From NCBI GenBank assembly GCA_013812995.1, contig JACCSL010000988.1, positions 1 to 5,227 of the forward strand: a DNA stretch of 5,227 bases, written 5' to 3'. Position numbers and translations under genes: made by a program. The notes beneath the pieces were generated by a model, which searched no databases, had not been told where the DNA came from, and saw only the letters and a list, made by a program, of their open reading frames with translations. This document shows, in pieces, positions 1 to 5,136 of this stretch (positions within the stretch are counted from its first letter, which is position 1; the number at the start of each line of letters is the position of its first letter). The DNA comes from Ardenticatenales bacterium (GTDB taxonomy: Bacteria > Chloroflexota > Anaerolineae > Ardenticatenales > Ardenticatenaceae).

Positions 1-251
1 CCCTTTACCTGAACTGGCGGCAGACGCTACCCAACCCGCCAACAGCCGCCGAAGCCACGGAGCCGGAGGGGGAGACCCCTCAGGAAAATAACCCTGACTC
101 CTCCAATACGGAGACAGAGCGCAAAGAGGACTCCCTGCCAGCCACCTTGATTTTCTTCATCGTCGGCGGGCTCTGCTTTGCCGCCCTGCTAGGCATTGCG
201 ATTATCTATGTCGTTTTTAAACTGCTCCGCCCGCAGGGCGACGCGGCCTGA
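1..251 (+). CDS. C-terminal part of a membrane-anchored protein of unknown function (5' truncated)
   Basis: An open frame enters from the left edge (codons in phase with position 3) and gives 82 residues before the TGA at 249-251. Residues ~9-45 are a polar linker rich in Pro, Glu, Asn and Thr without recognisable fold. Residues ~46-73 are one strongly hydrophobic segment (from LPATLIFF to IIYVVF), followed by a short basic tail (KLLRPQGDAA). This is the usual layout of a protein with an exported N-terminal part, a flexible stalk, a single C-terminal transmembrane helix and a tiny cytoplasmic tail. The codon pattern is consistent and the stop lies 24 bases before the next gene, so it may belong to the same operon. 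The functional domain lies outside the window and I do not recognise the family. The reading frame is well supported; topology is inferred. Confidence 0.7.
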   Translation, partial: LYLNWRQTLPNPPTAAEATEPEGETPQENNPDSSNTETERKEDSLPATLIFFIVGGLCFAALLGIAIIYVVFKLLRPQGDAA

Positions 252-262
252 AAACTAGCTCC

Positions 263-267
263 AGGAG
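263..267 (+). promoter_or_regulatory. Ribosome binding site that supports the TTG start at 276
   Basis: AGGAG sits 8 bases before a TTG codon. The protein that begins there opens directly with the conserved strand of CcmP-like shell proteins ([10 protein letters not shown]), and no ATG or GTG in that frame lies near enough upstream to compete, so TTG is the likely start. Confidence 0.65.
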
Positions 268-275
268 TTTAGCCC

Positions 276-902
276 TTGTCAACCGTTGAATTACGCTCTT
301 ATGTCTTTCTGGATACCCTCCAACCCCAGCACGCCGCCTTCATGGGCACCGTGGCACAGGGTTTTATGCCACGCGCGGGTCAAGCTTCCCTCTTTGTCGA
401 GATCGTGCCGGGCATCGAGATCAACCGCATCACCGACATCGCGCTGAAAAATACCAACGTTCGGCCTGGGATGCAGATCATCGAGCGCGTCAATGGCCTG
501 CTCGAGGTTCACAGCGACGAGCAGGCCGAGGTGCGCCGCGCCGGGGAGGAAATTCTGAGTGCGCTCAACCTCAAGGAGGAAGATCGCATCAAGCCCCGCG
601 TGCTGAGCTCGCAGATCGTGCGCAATATCAACCCCTATCATGCCCAGATGATCAACCGCACCCGCCACGGAAACATGATTCTGCCCGGCCAGTCACTCTT
701 CACCCTGGAGTGCGAGCCCGCCCCCTATGCGGCCCTCGCGGCCAACGAGGCGGAGAAGGCAGCCAATATCAACATCCTGGAGGTGCGCTCCTTTGGCTCC
801 TTTGGTCGCTTATACTTGGGTGGCGAGGAAGCGGATATCGATGTGGGCTGGCGGGCAGCGGTGGCGGCCCTGGAGGGTCTGTCGGGGCGTGACAAGAAGT
901 AG
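276..902 (+). CDS. CcmP/CsoS1D-type BMC-T shell protein (tandem BMC domains, likely double-stacked trimer)
   Basis: The 208-residue protein has two fused BMC domains, about residues 4-100 and 105-203, the usual length for the CcmP/CsoS1D group. Recognisable elements are [10 protein letters not shown] (4-13), a GTVAQGF segment (24-30), [14 protein letters not shown] (45-58), [13 protein letters not shown] (67-79) and, in the second domain, [19 protein letters not shown] (152-170) followed by [12 protein letters not shown] (174-185). E70 and R71 match the Glu-Arg pair that, in CcmP and CsoS1D, opens and closes the large central pore of trimers stacked face to face. The expected role is a gated tile in the shell facet that admits bulky metabolites or cofactors. 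CcmP and CsoS1D are best known from carboxysomes, yet the neighbours here are aldehyde-oxidation genes. The family match is from remembered motifs; gating and stacking are inferred. Confidence 0.9.
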   Translation: MSTVELRSYVFLDTLQPQHAAFMGTVAQGFMPRAGQASLFVEIVPGIEINRITDIALKNTNVRPGMQIIERVNGLLEVHSDEQAEVRRAGEEILSALNLKEEDRIKPRVLSSQIVRNINPYHAQMINRTRHGNMILPGQSLFTLECEPAPYAALAANEAEKAANINILEVRSFGSFGRLYLGGEEADIDVGWRAAVAALEGLSGRDKK

Positions 903-913
903 CAGTCCCCCCG

Positions 914-948
914 CTTTACGTTTCGCCCTTTACGCCTTACGCTTGAGG
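914..948 (+). repeat. Degenerate tandem heptamer array in the intergenic gap
   Basis: Five consecutive 7-base units can be laid out: CTTTACG, TTTCGCC, CTTTACG, CCTTACG and CTTGAGG. Units one and three are identical and unit four differs by one base. The array fills the middle of the 87-base gap between the first two shell genes, the only real gap in the window. It could be a short tandem repeat of the kind scattered through many filamentous bacterial genomes, or simply low-complexity DNA. No convincing promoter or terminator was seen beside it. Confidence 0.5.
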
Positions 949-989
949 CAACCTGAAACTCAACTTTTGCTCGTAGGAGAATACCCTTT

Positions 990-1289
990 ATGGCACAACA
1001 GGCACTCGGTATGCTGGAGACTCGCGGCTTTGCAGCGATGGTCGAGGCATCAGATGCAATGGTCAAAGCTGCCCGCGTGGAACTCGTCGGGTATGAAAAA
1101 ATCGGTGGCGGCTATGTCACCGCCATCATTCGTGGCGATGTGGCAGCGGTGAAGGCCGCGCTGGAAGCAGGCGTACGGGGTGCCGAGAAGATCGGCGAGG
1201 TCGTCAGCGTCCATCTTATTGCCCGCCCCCACGAGAATGTGGATCAGATACTGCCGCTGGGCCGCCGGGACCTGACCGAATCCTCCTAA
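990..1289 (+). CDS. BMC-H hexameric microcompartment shell protein (PduA/CcmK/EutM family)
   Basis: The 99-residue protein is a single, full-length Pf00936-type BMC domain, the standard size for the hexameric tile that builds the facets. It opens with [20 protein letters not shown] (5-24), followed by [12 protein letters not shown] (30-41), a [19 protein letters not shown] helix region (43-61) and the closing [17 protein letters not shown] (69-85). The pore loop is K37-I38-G39-G40-G41. PduA has KIGSG at the same place, so the pore Ser40 of PduA is Gly here, which removes its side chain and makes the opening less polar. K26 and R79 fall where conserved hexamer-edge residues are expected. The ATG at 990 has TAGGAGA nine bases upstream. 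The gene lies between the double-stacked BMC-T and the vertex protein. Identity is very secure; pore selectivity is inferred. Confidence 0.97.
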   Translation: MAQQALGMLETRGFAAMVEASDAMVKAARVELVGYEKIGGGYVTAIIRGDVAAVKAALEAGVRGAEKIGEVVSVHLIARPHENVDQILPLGRRDLTESS

Positions 1290-1302
1290 GGAACACTCAC
1301 GA

Positions 1303-1617
1303 ATGCAACTCGCGCGCGTCATCGGAACGGTGGTTAGCAATCAGAAAGACCCCTCCCTCTCGGGGCTGACATTCCTTCTCCTGCGTCTGCTGGATGTCAA
1401 CAACGAGGAGCAGGGCAGCTATGTCGTCGCGATTGACGCCGTGGGAGCTGGGGTGGACGAGGTGGTGATGTTTGCCACTGGATCCAGTGCCCGTCAGACC
1501 CTTGTCACCCAGAACCGCCCCTGCGACGCGGTGGTGATGGCAATCGTGGATGAGTGGGAAGTCGAGGGTACCCCGAAGTATCGTAAAACGTCGTCCGATG
1601 ACCTGTGGGCCAGCTAG
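1303..1617 (+). CDS. BMC-P pentameric vertex protein (CcmL/EutN family)
   Basis: The 104-residue protein is a complete CcmL/EutN domain, the beta-barrel that forms pentamers capping the vertices of the icosahedral shell. Diagnostic pieces are the opening MQLARVIGTVV (1-11), a hydrophobic strand FLLLRLLDV (24-32), AIDAVGAGVDEVV (43-55) and the glycine/serine turn ATGSSARQ (58-65). The tail after about residue 87 (EGTPKYRKT onward) is polar and may extend outside the barrel. The gene starts 13 bases after the BMC-H stop; its ribosome binding site AAGGAA overlaps that stop codon, which suggests coupled translation. A second, divergent BMC-P begins at 5137, so this operon carries at least two vertex proteins. 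The family call is very secure. Confidence 0.96.
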   Translation: MQLARVIGTVVSNQKDPSLSGLTFLLLRLLDVNNEEQGSYVVAIDAVGAGVDEVVMFATGSSARQTLVTQNRPCDAVVMAIVDEWEVEGTPKYRKTSSDDLWAS

Positions 1618-1628
1618 CTTTGAGGTAG

Positions 1629-1634
1629 GGGGGA
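1629..1634 (+). promoter_or_regulatory. Ribosome binding site that supports the GTG start at 1641
   Basis: A purine run (GGTAGGGGGGAAG, core 1629-1634) lies about 6 bases before GTG 1641. The receiver domain begins right after this codon (MSEKAVILVVED), and no other start codon in the frame gives a complete first beta strand. Confidence 0.6.
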
Positions 1635-1640
1635 AGCTCC

Positions 1641-2027
1641 GTGAGCGAAAAAGCCGTTATTCTTGTGGTAGAAGATCACCCAGGCAGCCGAATGCTGTTG
1701 GTGGACCTGCTCACCATTCAGGGCTACGAGGTCCATGAGGCGACCAACGGGTTGGAAGGGTTGGAGCAGGCGCGGAAGCTCGTACCAAACCTGATTCTGA
1801 CAGACATGGGAATGCCCCGTATGAGTGGTTGGGAGATGGTCCCGGAGATCAAGGGCGACCCCGCGTTGAGGCATATTCCTGTGGTCGCCATCACCGCCTT
1901 CGCCATGACGGGAGACCGGGAGAAGGCGCTGGCGATTGGCTGCGACGGGTACATCTCCAAACCCATCGAGACACGCCTTATTGGGAAACAGGTTGCCCAG
2001 TTCCTGGCAGGTAAAACGGAGGTGTAG
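1641..2027 (+). CDS. Stand-alone response regulator receiver domain (CheY/DivK-like)
   Basis: The 128-residue protein is one complete receiver (REC) domain with no output domain. All catalytic landmarks are present: acidic pair E11-D12 after strand one (ILVVEDHPGSR), phospho-acceptor D55 in LILTDMGMPRMSGWEM, T85 in VVAITAFAM, and K107 in the cis-peptide motif YISKPIE. The CDGYISKPI ending and the overall sequence resemble DivK/PleD-type receivers. It should therefore be phosphorylated by a histidine kinase and signal by protein-protein contact rather than by binding DNA. The gene sits between the vertex protein (23 bases upstream) and the aldehyde dehydrogenase (7 bases downstream), so it is probably made with the shell. 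No cognate kinase is in the window. A role in controlling or positioning the compartment is speculation; the domain call is secure. Confidence 0.95.
   Translation: MSEKAVILVVEDHPGSRMLLVDLLTIQGYEVHEATNGLEGLEQARKLVPNLILTDMGMPRMSGWEMVPEIKGDPALRHIPVVAITAFAMTGDREKALAIGCDGYISKPIETRLIGKQVAQFLAGKTEV
2018..2022 (+). promoter_or_regulatory. Ribosome binding site that supports the ATG start at 2035
   Basis: GGAGG lies 12 bases before ATG 2035, overlapping the last codons of the receiver gene. It favours 2035 over the upstream in-frame ATG at 1936, which would read 33 codons out of frame through the end of the receiver gene. Confidence 0.6.
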
Positions 2028-2034
2028 AGCAGCT

Positions 2035-2091
2035 ATGTCCCTGAGTGAGCGCGAGATTCGGTCCATCATGGACCGTACAGCCAAACAGGTT
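2035..2091 (+). other. Putative encapsulation peptide of the aldehyde dehydrogenase
   Basis: The first 19 residues (MSLSEREIRSIMDRTAKQV) can form a short amphipathic helix with L3, I8, I11, M12 and V19 on one face and charged residues on the other. They are followed by a Gly/Ser/Pro-rich linker (residues 20-32) before the enzyme domain. This matches the layout of the N-terminal targeting helix of PduP, which recruits the enzyme to the inner face of the shell. Targeting here is inferred. Confidence 0.75.
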
Positions 2092-3471
2092 GGCACCGGA
2101 CAGTCCGGCTCCGCCCCGGTGCGACCTATCGATGCCCAGCGCCTTGGCATCTTCCAGGATGTGGACAGCGCGGTGAACGCGGCCTATGCGGCGTTCCAGC
2201 AGTACGAGCGGATGGCGCTGAGTGACCGCAAGCGCATCGTGGCCGCCATGCGCGATAAGATGCGCCAGCATGGTCGCGAGCTGGCCCATGAGGCCGCTGA
2301 GGAAACAGGGCTTGGGCGTGCCGAGGATAAGGTCAAGAAGAACGAGCTGGTCACGGAGAAAACCCCTGGCCCCGAGATTCTGGAGAGTGTGGCCTGGAGC
2401 GGCGACGATGGTCTCACGCTCGTGGAGCGCGCCCCCTTCGGTGTGGTGGCAGCGATCACCCCGACCACCAACCCCACCTCGACTATCATCAACAATGCCA
2501 TCTCGATCCTGAGCGCGGGCAACGCGGTGGCGTTCAATGTTCACCCCAACGCGAAGCAGGTCTCTGCCAAAAATATTCGTCTGCTGAACGAGGCCATCCT
2601 GAGCGCAGGCGGTCCCGCCAACCTGATTACTGCGGTGGCCGAGCCTAGCATCGACAGCGCCCAGGCGCTGATGCGCCACCCGCGCGCCCGCCTGCTCCTC
2701 GTGACGGGCGGGGGCGGAGTCGTAGTGGAGGCAATGCGCTCCGGCAAGCGCGCCATCACGGCGGGGCCTGGCAATCCGCCCGTGGTTGTAGACGAGAGCG
2801 CCGACATCGAGCAGGCGGGTCGCTCCATCGTCTTCGGGGCCTCCTTCGATAACAATGTCATCTGCACGGACGAGAAAGAGTTGTTCGTCGTGGAGAAGGT
2901 GGCGGCGGCGCTCAAACAGGCGATGCAGCGCGCGGGGGCCTTCTTTGTGGAGCGCAGCCACGAGCAGCGCCGGCTCATGGAAACGATCTTCAAGGAATAC
3001 AACACCTCGCCGCGCGGCATCTCGAAGATGCGCAACGAATGGATCGGCAAGAACGCGGGGGTGATTCTTCAGGCCGCTGGTATCGACGCGCCGCGCGACC
3101 TGCGGCTGGCTGTCGTGGAGGTTCCGCTGGATCATACATTGGTCTGGACGGAGCAGATGATGCCGATTTTCCCCTTTGTGCGCCTCCCGGATGTAGGCAC
3201 CTGCATCGAGATGGCGATTGCTGCCGAGTCGGGCAATGGTCACAGTGCCGCCATGTATTCGTGCAACATCGATCATCTCAGCGAGATGGCGCGCCGCATC
3301 AATACCTCGATCTTCGTTAAGAACGGCCCAACGCTGGCGGGCCTTGGCTATGGCGGCGAGGGCTATACCTCCTTCTCCATTGCCTCGCCCACCGGCGAGG
3401 GGCTGACCACGGCGCTCTCCTTCAGTCGCCCCCGGCGCTGCACGATGGTGGATCACTTCAGGATTGTCTAG
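2035..3471 (+). CDS. CoA-acylating aldehyde dehydrogenase of a microcompartment (PduP/EutE family)
   Basis: The 478-residue enzyme should oxidise an aldehyde to an acyl-CoA with NAD+ and CoA inside the shell; its length is close to that of PduP. The catalytic domain starts near residue 37 (LGIFQDVDSAVNAA). Visible landmarks are ITPTTNPTSTIINNAIS (141-157), the nucleotide-binding loop TGGGGVV (224-230), AGPGNPPVVVDESAD (243-257), catalytic Cys277 within SFDNNVICTDEKE (270-282), TEQMMPIFPFVRLPD (372-386) and a C-terminal GPTLAGLGYGGEGYTSFSIA (431-450) with SRPRRC. PduP has NLPC where this protein has NVIC. Residues 1-19 form a probable encapsulation peptide joined by a Gly/Ser/Pro linker. The gene follows the receiver by 7 bases and overlaps the next gene by 8. 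Family assignment is secure; the actual aldehyde cannot be told. Confidence 0.95.
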   Translation: MSLSEREIRSIMDRTAKQVGTGQSGSAPVRPIDAQRLGIFQDVDSAVNAAYAAFQQYERMALSDRKRIVAAMRDKMRQHGRELAHEAAEETGLGRAEDKVKKNELVTEKTPGPEILESVAWSGDDGLTLVERAPFGVVAAITPTTNPTSTIINNAISILSAGNAVAFNVHPNAKQVSAKNIRLLNEAILSAGGPANLITAVAEPSIDSAQALMRHPRARLLLVTGGGGVVVEAMRSGKRAITAGPGNPPVVVDESADIEQAGRSIVFGASFDNNVICTDEKELFVVEKVAAALKQAMQRAGAFFVERSHEQRRLMETIFKEYNTSPRGISKMRNEWIGKNAGVILQAAGIDAPRDLRLAVVEVPLDHTLVWTEQMMPIFPFVRLPDVGTCIEMAIAAESGNGHSAAMYSCNIDHLSEMARRINTSIFVKNGPTLAGLGYGGEGYTSFSIASPTGEGLTTALSFSRPRRCTMVDHFRIV

Positions 3472-4528
3472 CTGGGTAAGCAGGCTTGATAAAGCCGCCT
3501 TGCTGCTAGCCCTCTTGCTCGCGTCTTTCTGGCTCATGCTGGTACAGGTGCCGCTGCCCTTTGTGGGAGGTCCCTTTCAAGGAGAGGATTGGAGGCGCGT
3601 TTTCCATCCAGCGGCTCCTGTCACGCTACGAGGCGAGTTGCCGTACGCGGTTGTCCCCGGTGCCTTTCACCCGATTCATCTTTACCTGTTTCTTGTGTGG
3701 GCCACCCCCCTTGATGGTGCTAGTTCCCATGCTTTATGGGTTGCTGTTACGCTCGGCATTGTCCTATACGCCATCTATCTGTTCACACCAGGGGATATTC
3801 CCTCGGTCATCGCCGTCCTGCTCAGCCCATTCCTGGCCACGATTGTCATTTATGGGCAGGTCACGGCGCTGGAGGTGCTGGGGATGGTGCTGCTCTATCA
3901 GGCACTGCAAAGCTCGCGGAATTCGTTTGAGCTGGGGTTGGCGTACTTTATCCTGAGTGCGGTACCTCCCAACATGCTTCTGGTGATGCTGTGGTCTATG
4001 GTAAAAGCGTTTTTGATAGATAGAGCGTTTTTGATCAAAAGCGTTGCACTTGTTGCAATAGGGTTGCTGAGCACACTGCTGATATATGGAAATTGGATTT
4101 CTGAATACAGACAGGTGGCGAGCGTGGCGTATCAATTTACCATTCCTTTCAATCTATCTTTTTGGAGCGATTCTTCCACTTATATCTTAGGCGTTGGACT
4201 CCTGCTATTGATTGTATCTGTCACGTTTTTTTATCGGCGCGAATTGCTGGGATTATCCCTGGAAACACAAATGCTCTTTGTGCTATCGTCTACACTTCTT
4301 ATCACACCTTATTTGGAACGCCATCGTTTGTTTCCGGTTTATTTGCTTGCTTGCGGTTATCTCTCAAAACAGAACAAATATTGGCCGTTGCTGTTACTTG
4401 TCATCTCAGGTGTACTGTTCCTGGCAGAGCACAAACTTCTGCGCCTGATGGTGCCCGCGATCTATACGATTCTTCTGCTACAGCTCCATCGGATGAAACA
4501 GAATCAAAGCGAATTAATCCCCCTATGA
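3464..4528 (+). CDS. Multi-pass membrane protein, probable GT-C-fold glycosyltransferase (GT87/DUF2029-like)
   Basis: The 354-residue protein has about ten hydrophobic segments (around 11-29, 71-84, 90-107, 113-131, 134-148, 156-184, 189-208, 240-257, 269-284, 288-300, 306-322 and 325-342; some may pair as re-entrant or half segments). After the first helix comes an acidic loop, GEDWRRVFHPA (40-50), then LRGELPY (55-61) and FHPIHLYLFL (68-77). Further on come YGQVTALEV (130-138) and AVPPNMLLVML (166-176). This order resembles polyprenyl-phosphate-sugar mannosyltransferases of the GT87/DUF2029 type, in which an early loop Asp (here D42 or E41) is catalytic. Such enzymes act at the cytoplasmic membrane and are not known microcompartment parts. 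The TTG start at 3464 overlaps the previous gene and has GGTGGA 11 bases upstream; the first helix would be lost with ATG 3536. The second half is visibly AT-richer than the neighbours. Function is a moderate-confidence inference. Confidence 0.6.
   Translation: MSSWVSRLDKAALLLALLLASFWLMLVQVPLPFVGGPFQGEDWRRVFHPAAPVTLRGELPYAVVPGAFHPIHLYLFLVWATPLDGASSHALWVAVTLGIVLYAIYLFTPGDIPSVIAVLLSPFLATIVIYGQVTALEVLGMVLLYQALQSSRNSFELGLAYFILSAVPPNMLLVMLWSMVKAFLIDRAFLIKSVALVAIGLLSTLLIYGNWISEYRQVASVAYQFTIPFNLSFWSDSSTYILGVGLLLLIVSVTFFYRRELLGLSLETQMLFVLSSTLLITPYLERHRLFPVYLLACGYLSKQNKYWPLLLLVISGVLFLAEHKLLRLMVPAIYTILLLQLHRMKQNQSELIPL
4006..4035 (+). repeat. 12-base direct repeat with an 18-base period inside the membrane protein gene
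   Basis: AGCGTTTTTGAT occurs at 4006-4017 and again at 4024-4035. The 18-base step keeps frame, so the protein reads AFLIDR then AFLIKS (residues 182-193). It looks like a small in-frame tandem duplication. The second copy also runs into the perfect palindrome TTTTGATCAAAA at 4029-4040. Confidence 0.7.
4525..4528 (+). promoter_or_regulatory. ATGA stop/start overlap coupling the membrane protein and BMC-T genes
   Basis: The TGA of the membrane protein (4526-4528) shares bases with the ATG of the BMC-T gene (4525-4527). The preceding bases (GAATTAATCCCCCT) hold no purine-rich ribosome binding site, so the BMC-T gene probably depends on re-initiation by ribosomes that finish the membrane protein. 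Confidence 0.75.
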
Positions 4529-5133
4529 ATGCAATTGCCCTGCTAGAATTCGAAACGGTCACACGCGGCCTGGTCACGGCGGATGCGATAGTCAAGCGGG
4601 CACCGCTCGCCCTGCTGCGTTGTGGCACGGTGCATCCGGGCCACTACCTGATACTGATTGGCGGCGACGAGGGGGCGGTGGAGGAAGCACTCATCGCCGG
4701 GCGCGAGGTGGGCGGCGACGAGCTGCGTGATATCGTCCACCTACCCAATGTCCATGCCGATGTGCTGGCCTCGCTCGCGGGCGTACGCCGCCCAGCCCCG
4801 CCGGAGTCACTGGGGATCATTGAAACCGCGACGGTGCCCGCTGCCATTGCCGCCGCCGATGCGGCGCTGAAGGGCGTCGATGTGGCGCTGATCGAGCTGC
4901 GTCTGGCCGATGGGCTGCATGGTAAGGGGATCGTGCTGCTGGGCGGAGCGCTCACCGAGGTGGAGGCCGCTGTCGAGCTGGCCCTTGGTGCGCTCACCAC
5001 GGGCGACCAACTGGTATCCAGCGCGGTACTGACGAGGGTGGCCCCGGAACTTGTCAAGGAATTTACCGCCGCGAGCTACTTCGGCCAACGGGTCCGGGAC
5101 GAGCAGAGCGGCCATAGTTGGAGTCGGAGCTAA
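4525..5133 (+). CDS. BMC-T trimeric shell protein with tandem BMC domains (single-layer, PduT/Haliangium BMC-T1-like)
   Basis: The 202-residue protein carries two BMC domains, about residues 3-86 and 96-182. The first has ALLEFETVTRGLVTADAIVK (5-24), a pore segment CGTVHPGHYLILIGG (33-47) and a VEEALIAGREVGGD helix (52-65). The second repeats the fold with LGIIETATVPAAIAAADAAL (96-115), LADGLHGKGIVLLGG (127-141) and LTEVEAAVELA (143-153). Three copies should form a pseudohexameric facet tile. It lacks the CcmP-type motifs of the other BMC-T in this operon and fits the single-layer group. His37 falls where PduT has Cys38, the residue that holds a [4Fe-4S] cluster at the pore. The ATG at 4525 is chosen because the BMC fold starts at residue 3; the frame stays open further upstream only as an overlap with the membrane gene. 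The polar tail GQRVRDEQSGHSWSRS is unassigned. Confidence 0.94.
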   Translation: MNAIALLEFETVTRGLVTADAIVKRAPLALLRCGTVHPGHYLILIGGDEGAVEEALIAGREVGGDELRDIVHLPNVHADVLASLAGVRRPAPPESLGIIETATVPAAIAAADAALKGVDVALIELRLADGLHGKGIVLLGGALTEVEAAVELALGALTTGDQLVSSAVLTRVAPELVKEFTAASYFGQRVRDEQSGHSWSRS

Positions 5134-5136
5134 CTC

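Noticed and set aside
132..165. LPAT motif before the C-terminal hydrophobic segment as a sortase signal
   Set aside because: The motif is LPATL without the required Gly and abuts the membrane helix directly, so it is most likely chance.
943..975. TTGAGG as a -35 box or the TTGAG...CTCAA inverted repeat as a terminator or operator before the BMC-H gene
   Set aside because: No acceptable -10 hexamer follows at 16-18 bases, and the repeat has only five paired bases around an 11-base loop with no T run.
727..1152. A plus-strand frame bridging the CcmP-like and BMC-H genes
   Set aside because: It overlaps two secure shell genes in the wrong frame and its translation has no domain features.
1936..2034. 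A longer dehydrogenase start at ATG 1936
   Set aside because: It would overlap the conserved C-terminus of the receiver for about 90 bases in another frame. The residues added are unlike PduP N-termini, while ATG 2035 has GGAGG upstream and begins directly with the targeting helix.
1614..2150. A 178-codon minus-strand frame over the receiver gene
   Set aside because: It is a shadow of the receiver and the start of the dehydrogenase, with no domain of its own.
1978..3537. A 519-codon open frame on the minus strand
   Set aside because: It lies antisense to the well-supported aldehyde dehydrogenase. Long antisense frames are expected opposite GC-rich codons, and the translation is a low-complexity His/Arg/Ala-rich product with no recognisable domain.
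4029..4040. TTTTGATCAAAA palindrome as a regulator binding site or terminator
   Set aside because: It lies inside a coding region, has no loop or T tract, and is explained by the local AT-rich duplication.
4162..4524. An N-terminal extension of the BMC-T protein from ATG 4162
   Set aside because: The upstream part is out of frame with the membrane protein that occupies this DNA, has no shell-protein similarity, and the BMC fold starts right after ATG 4525.
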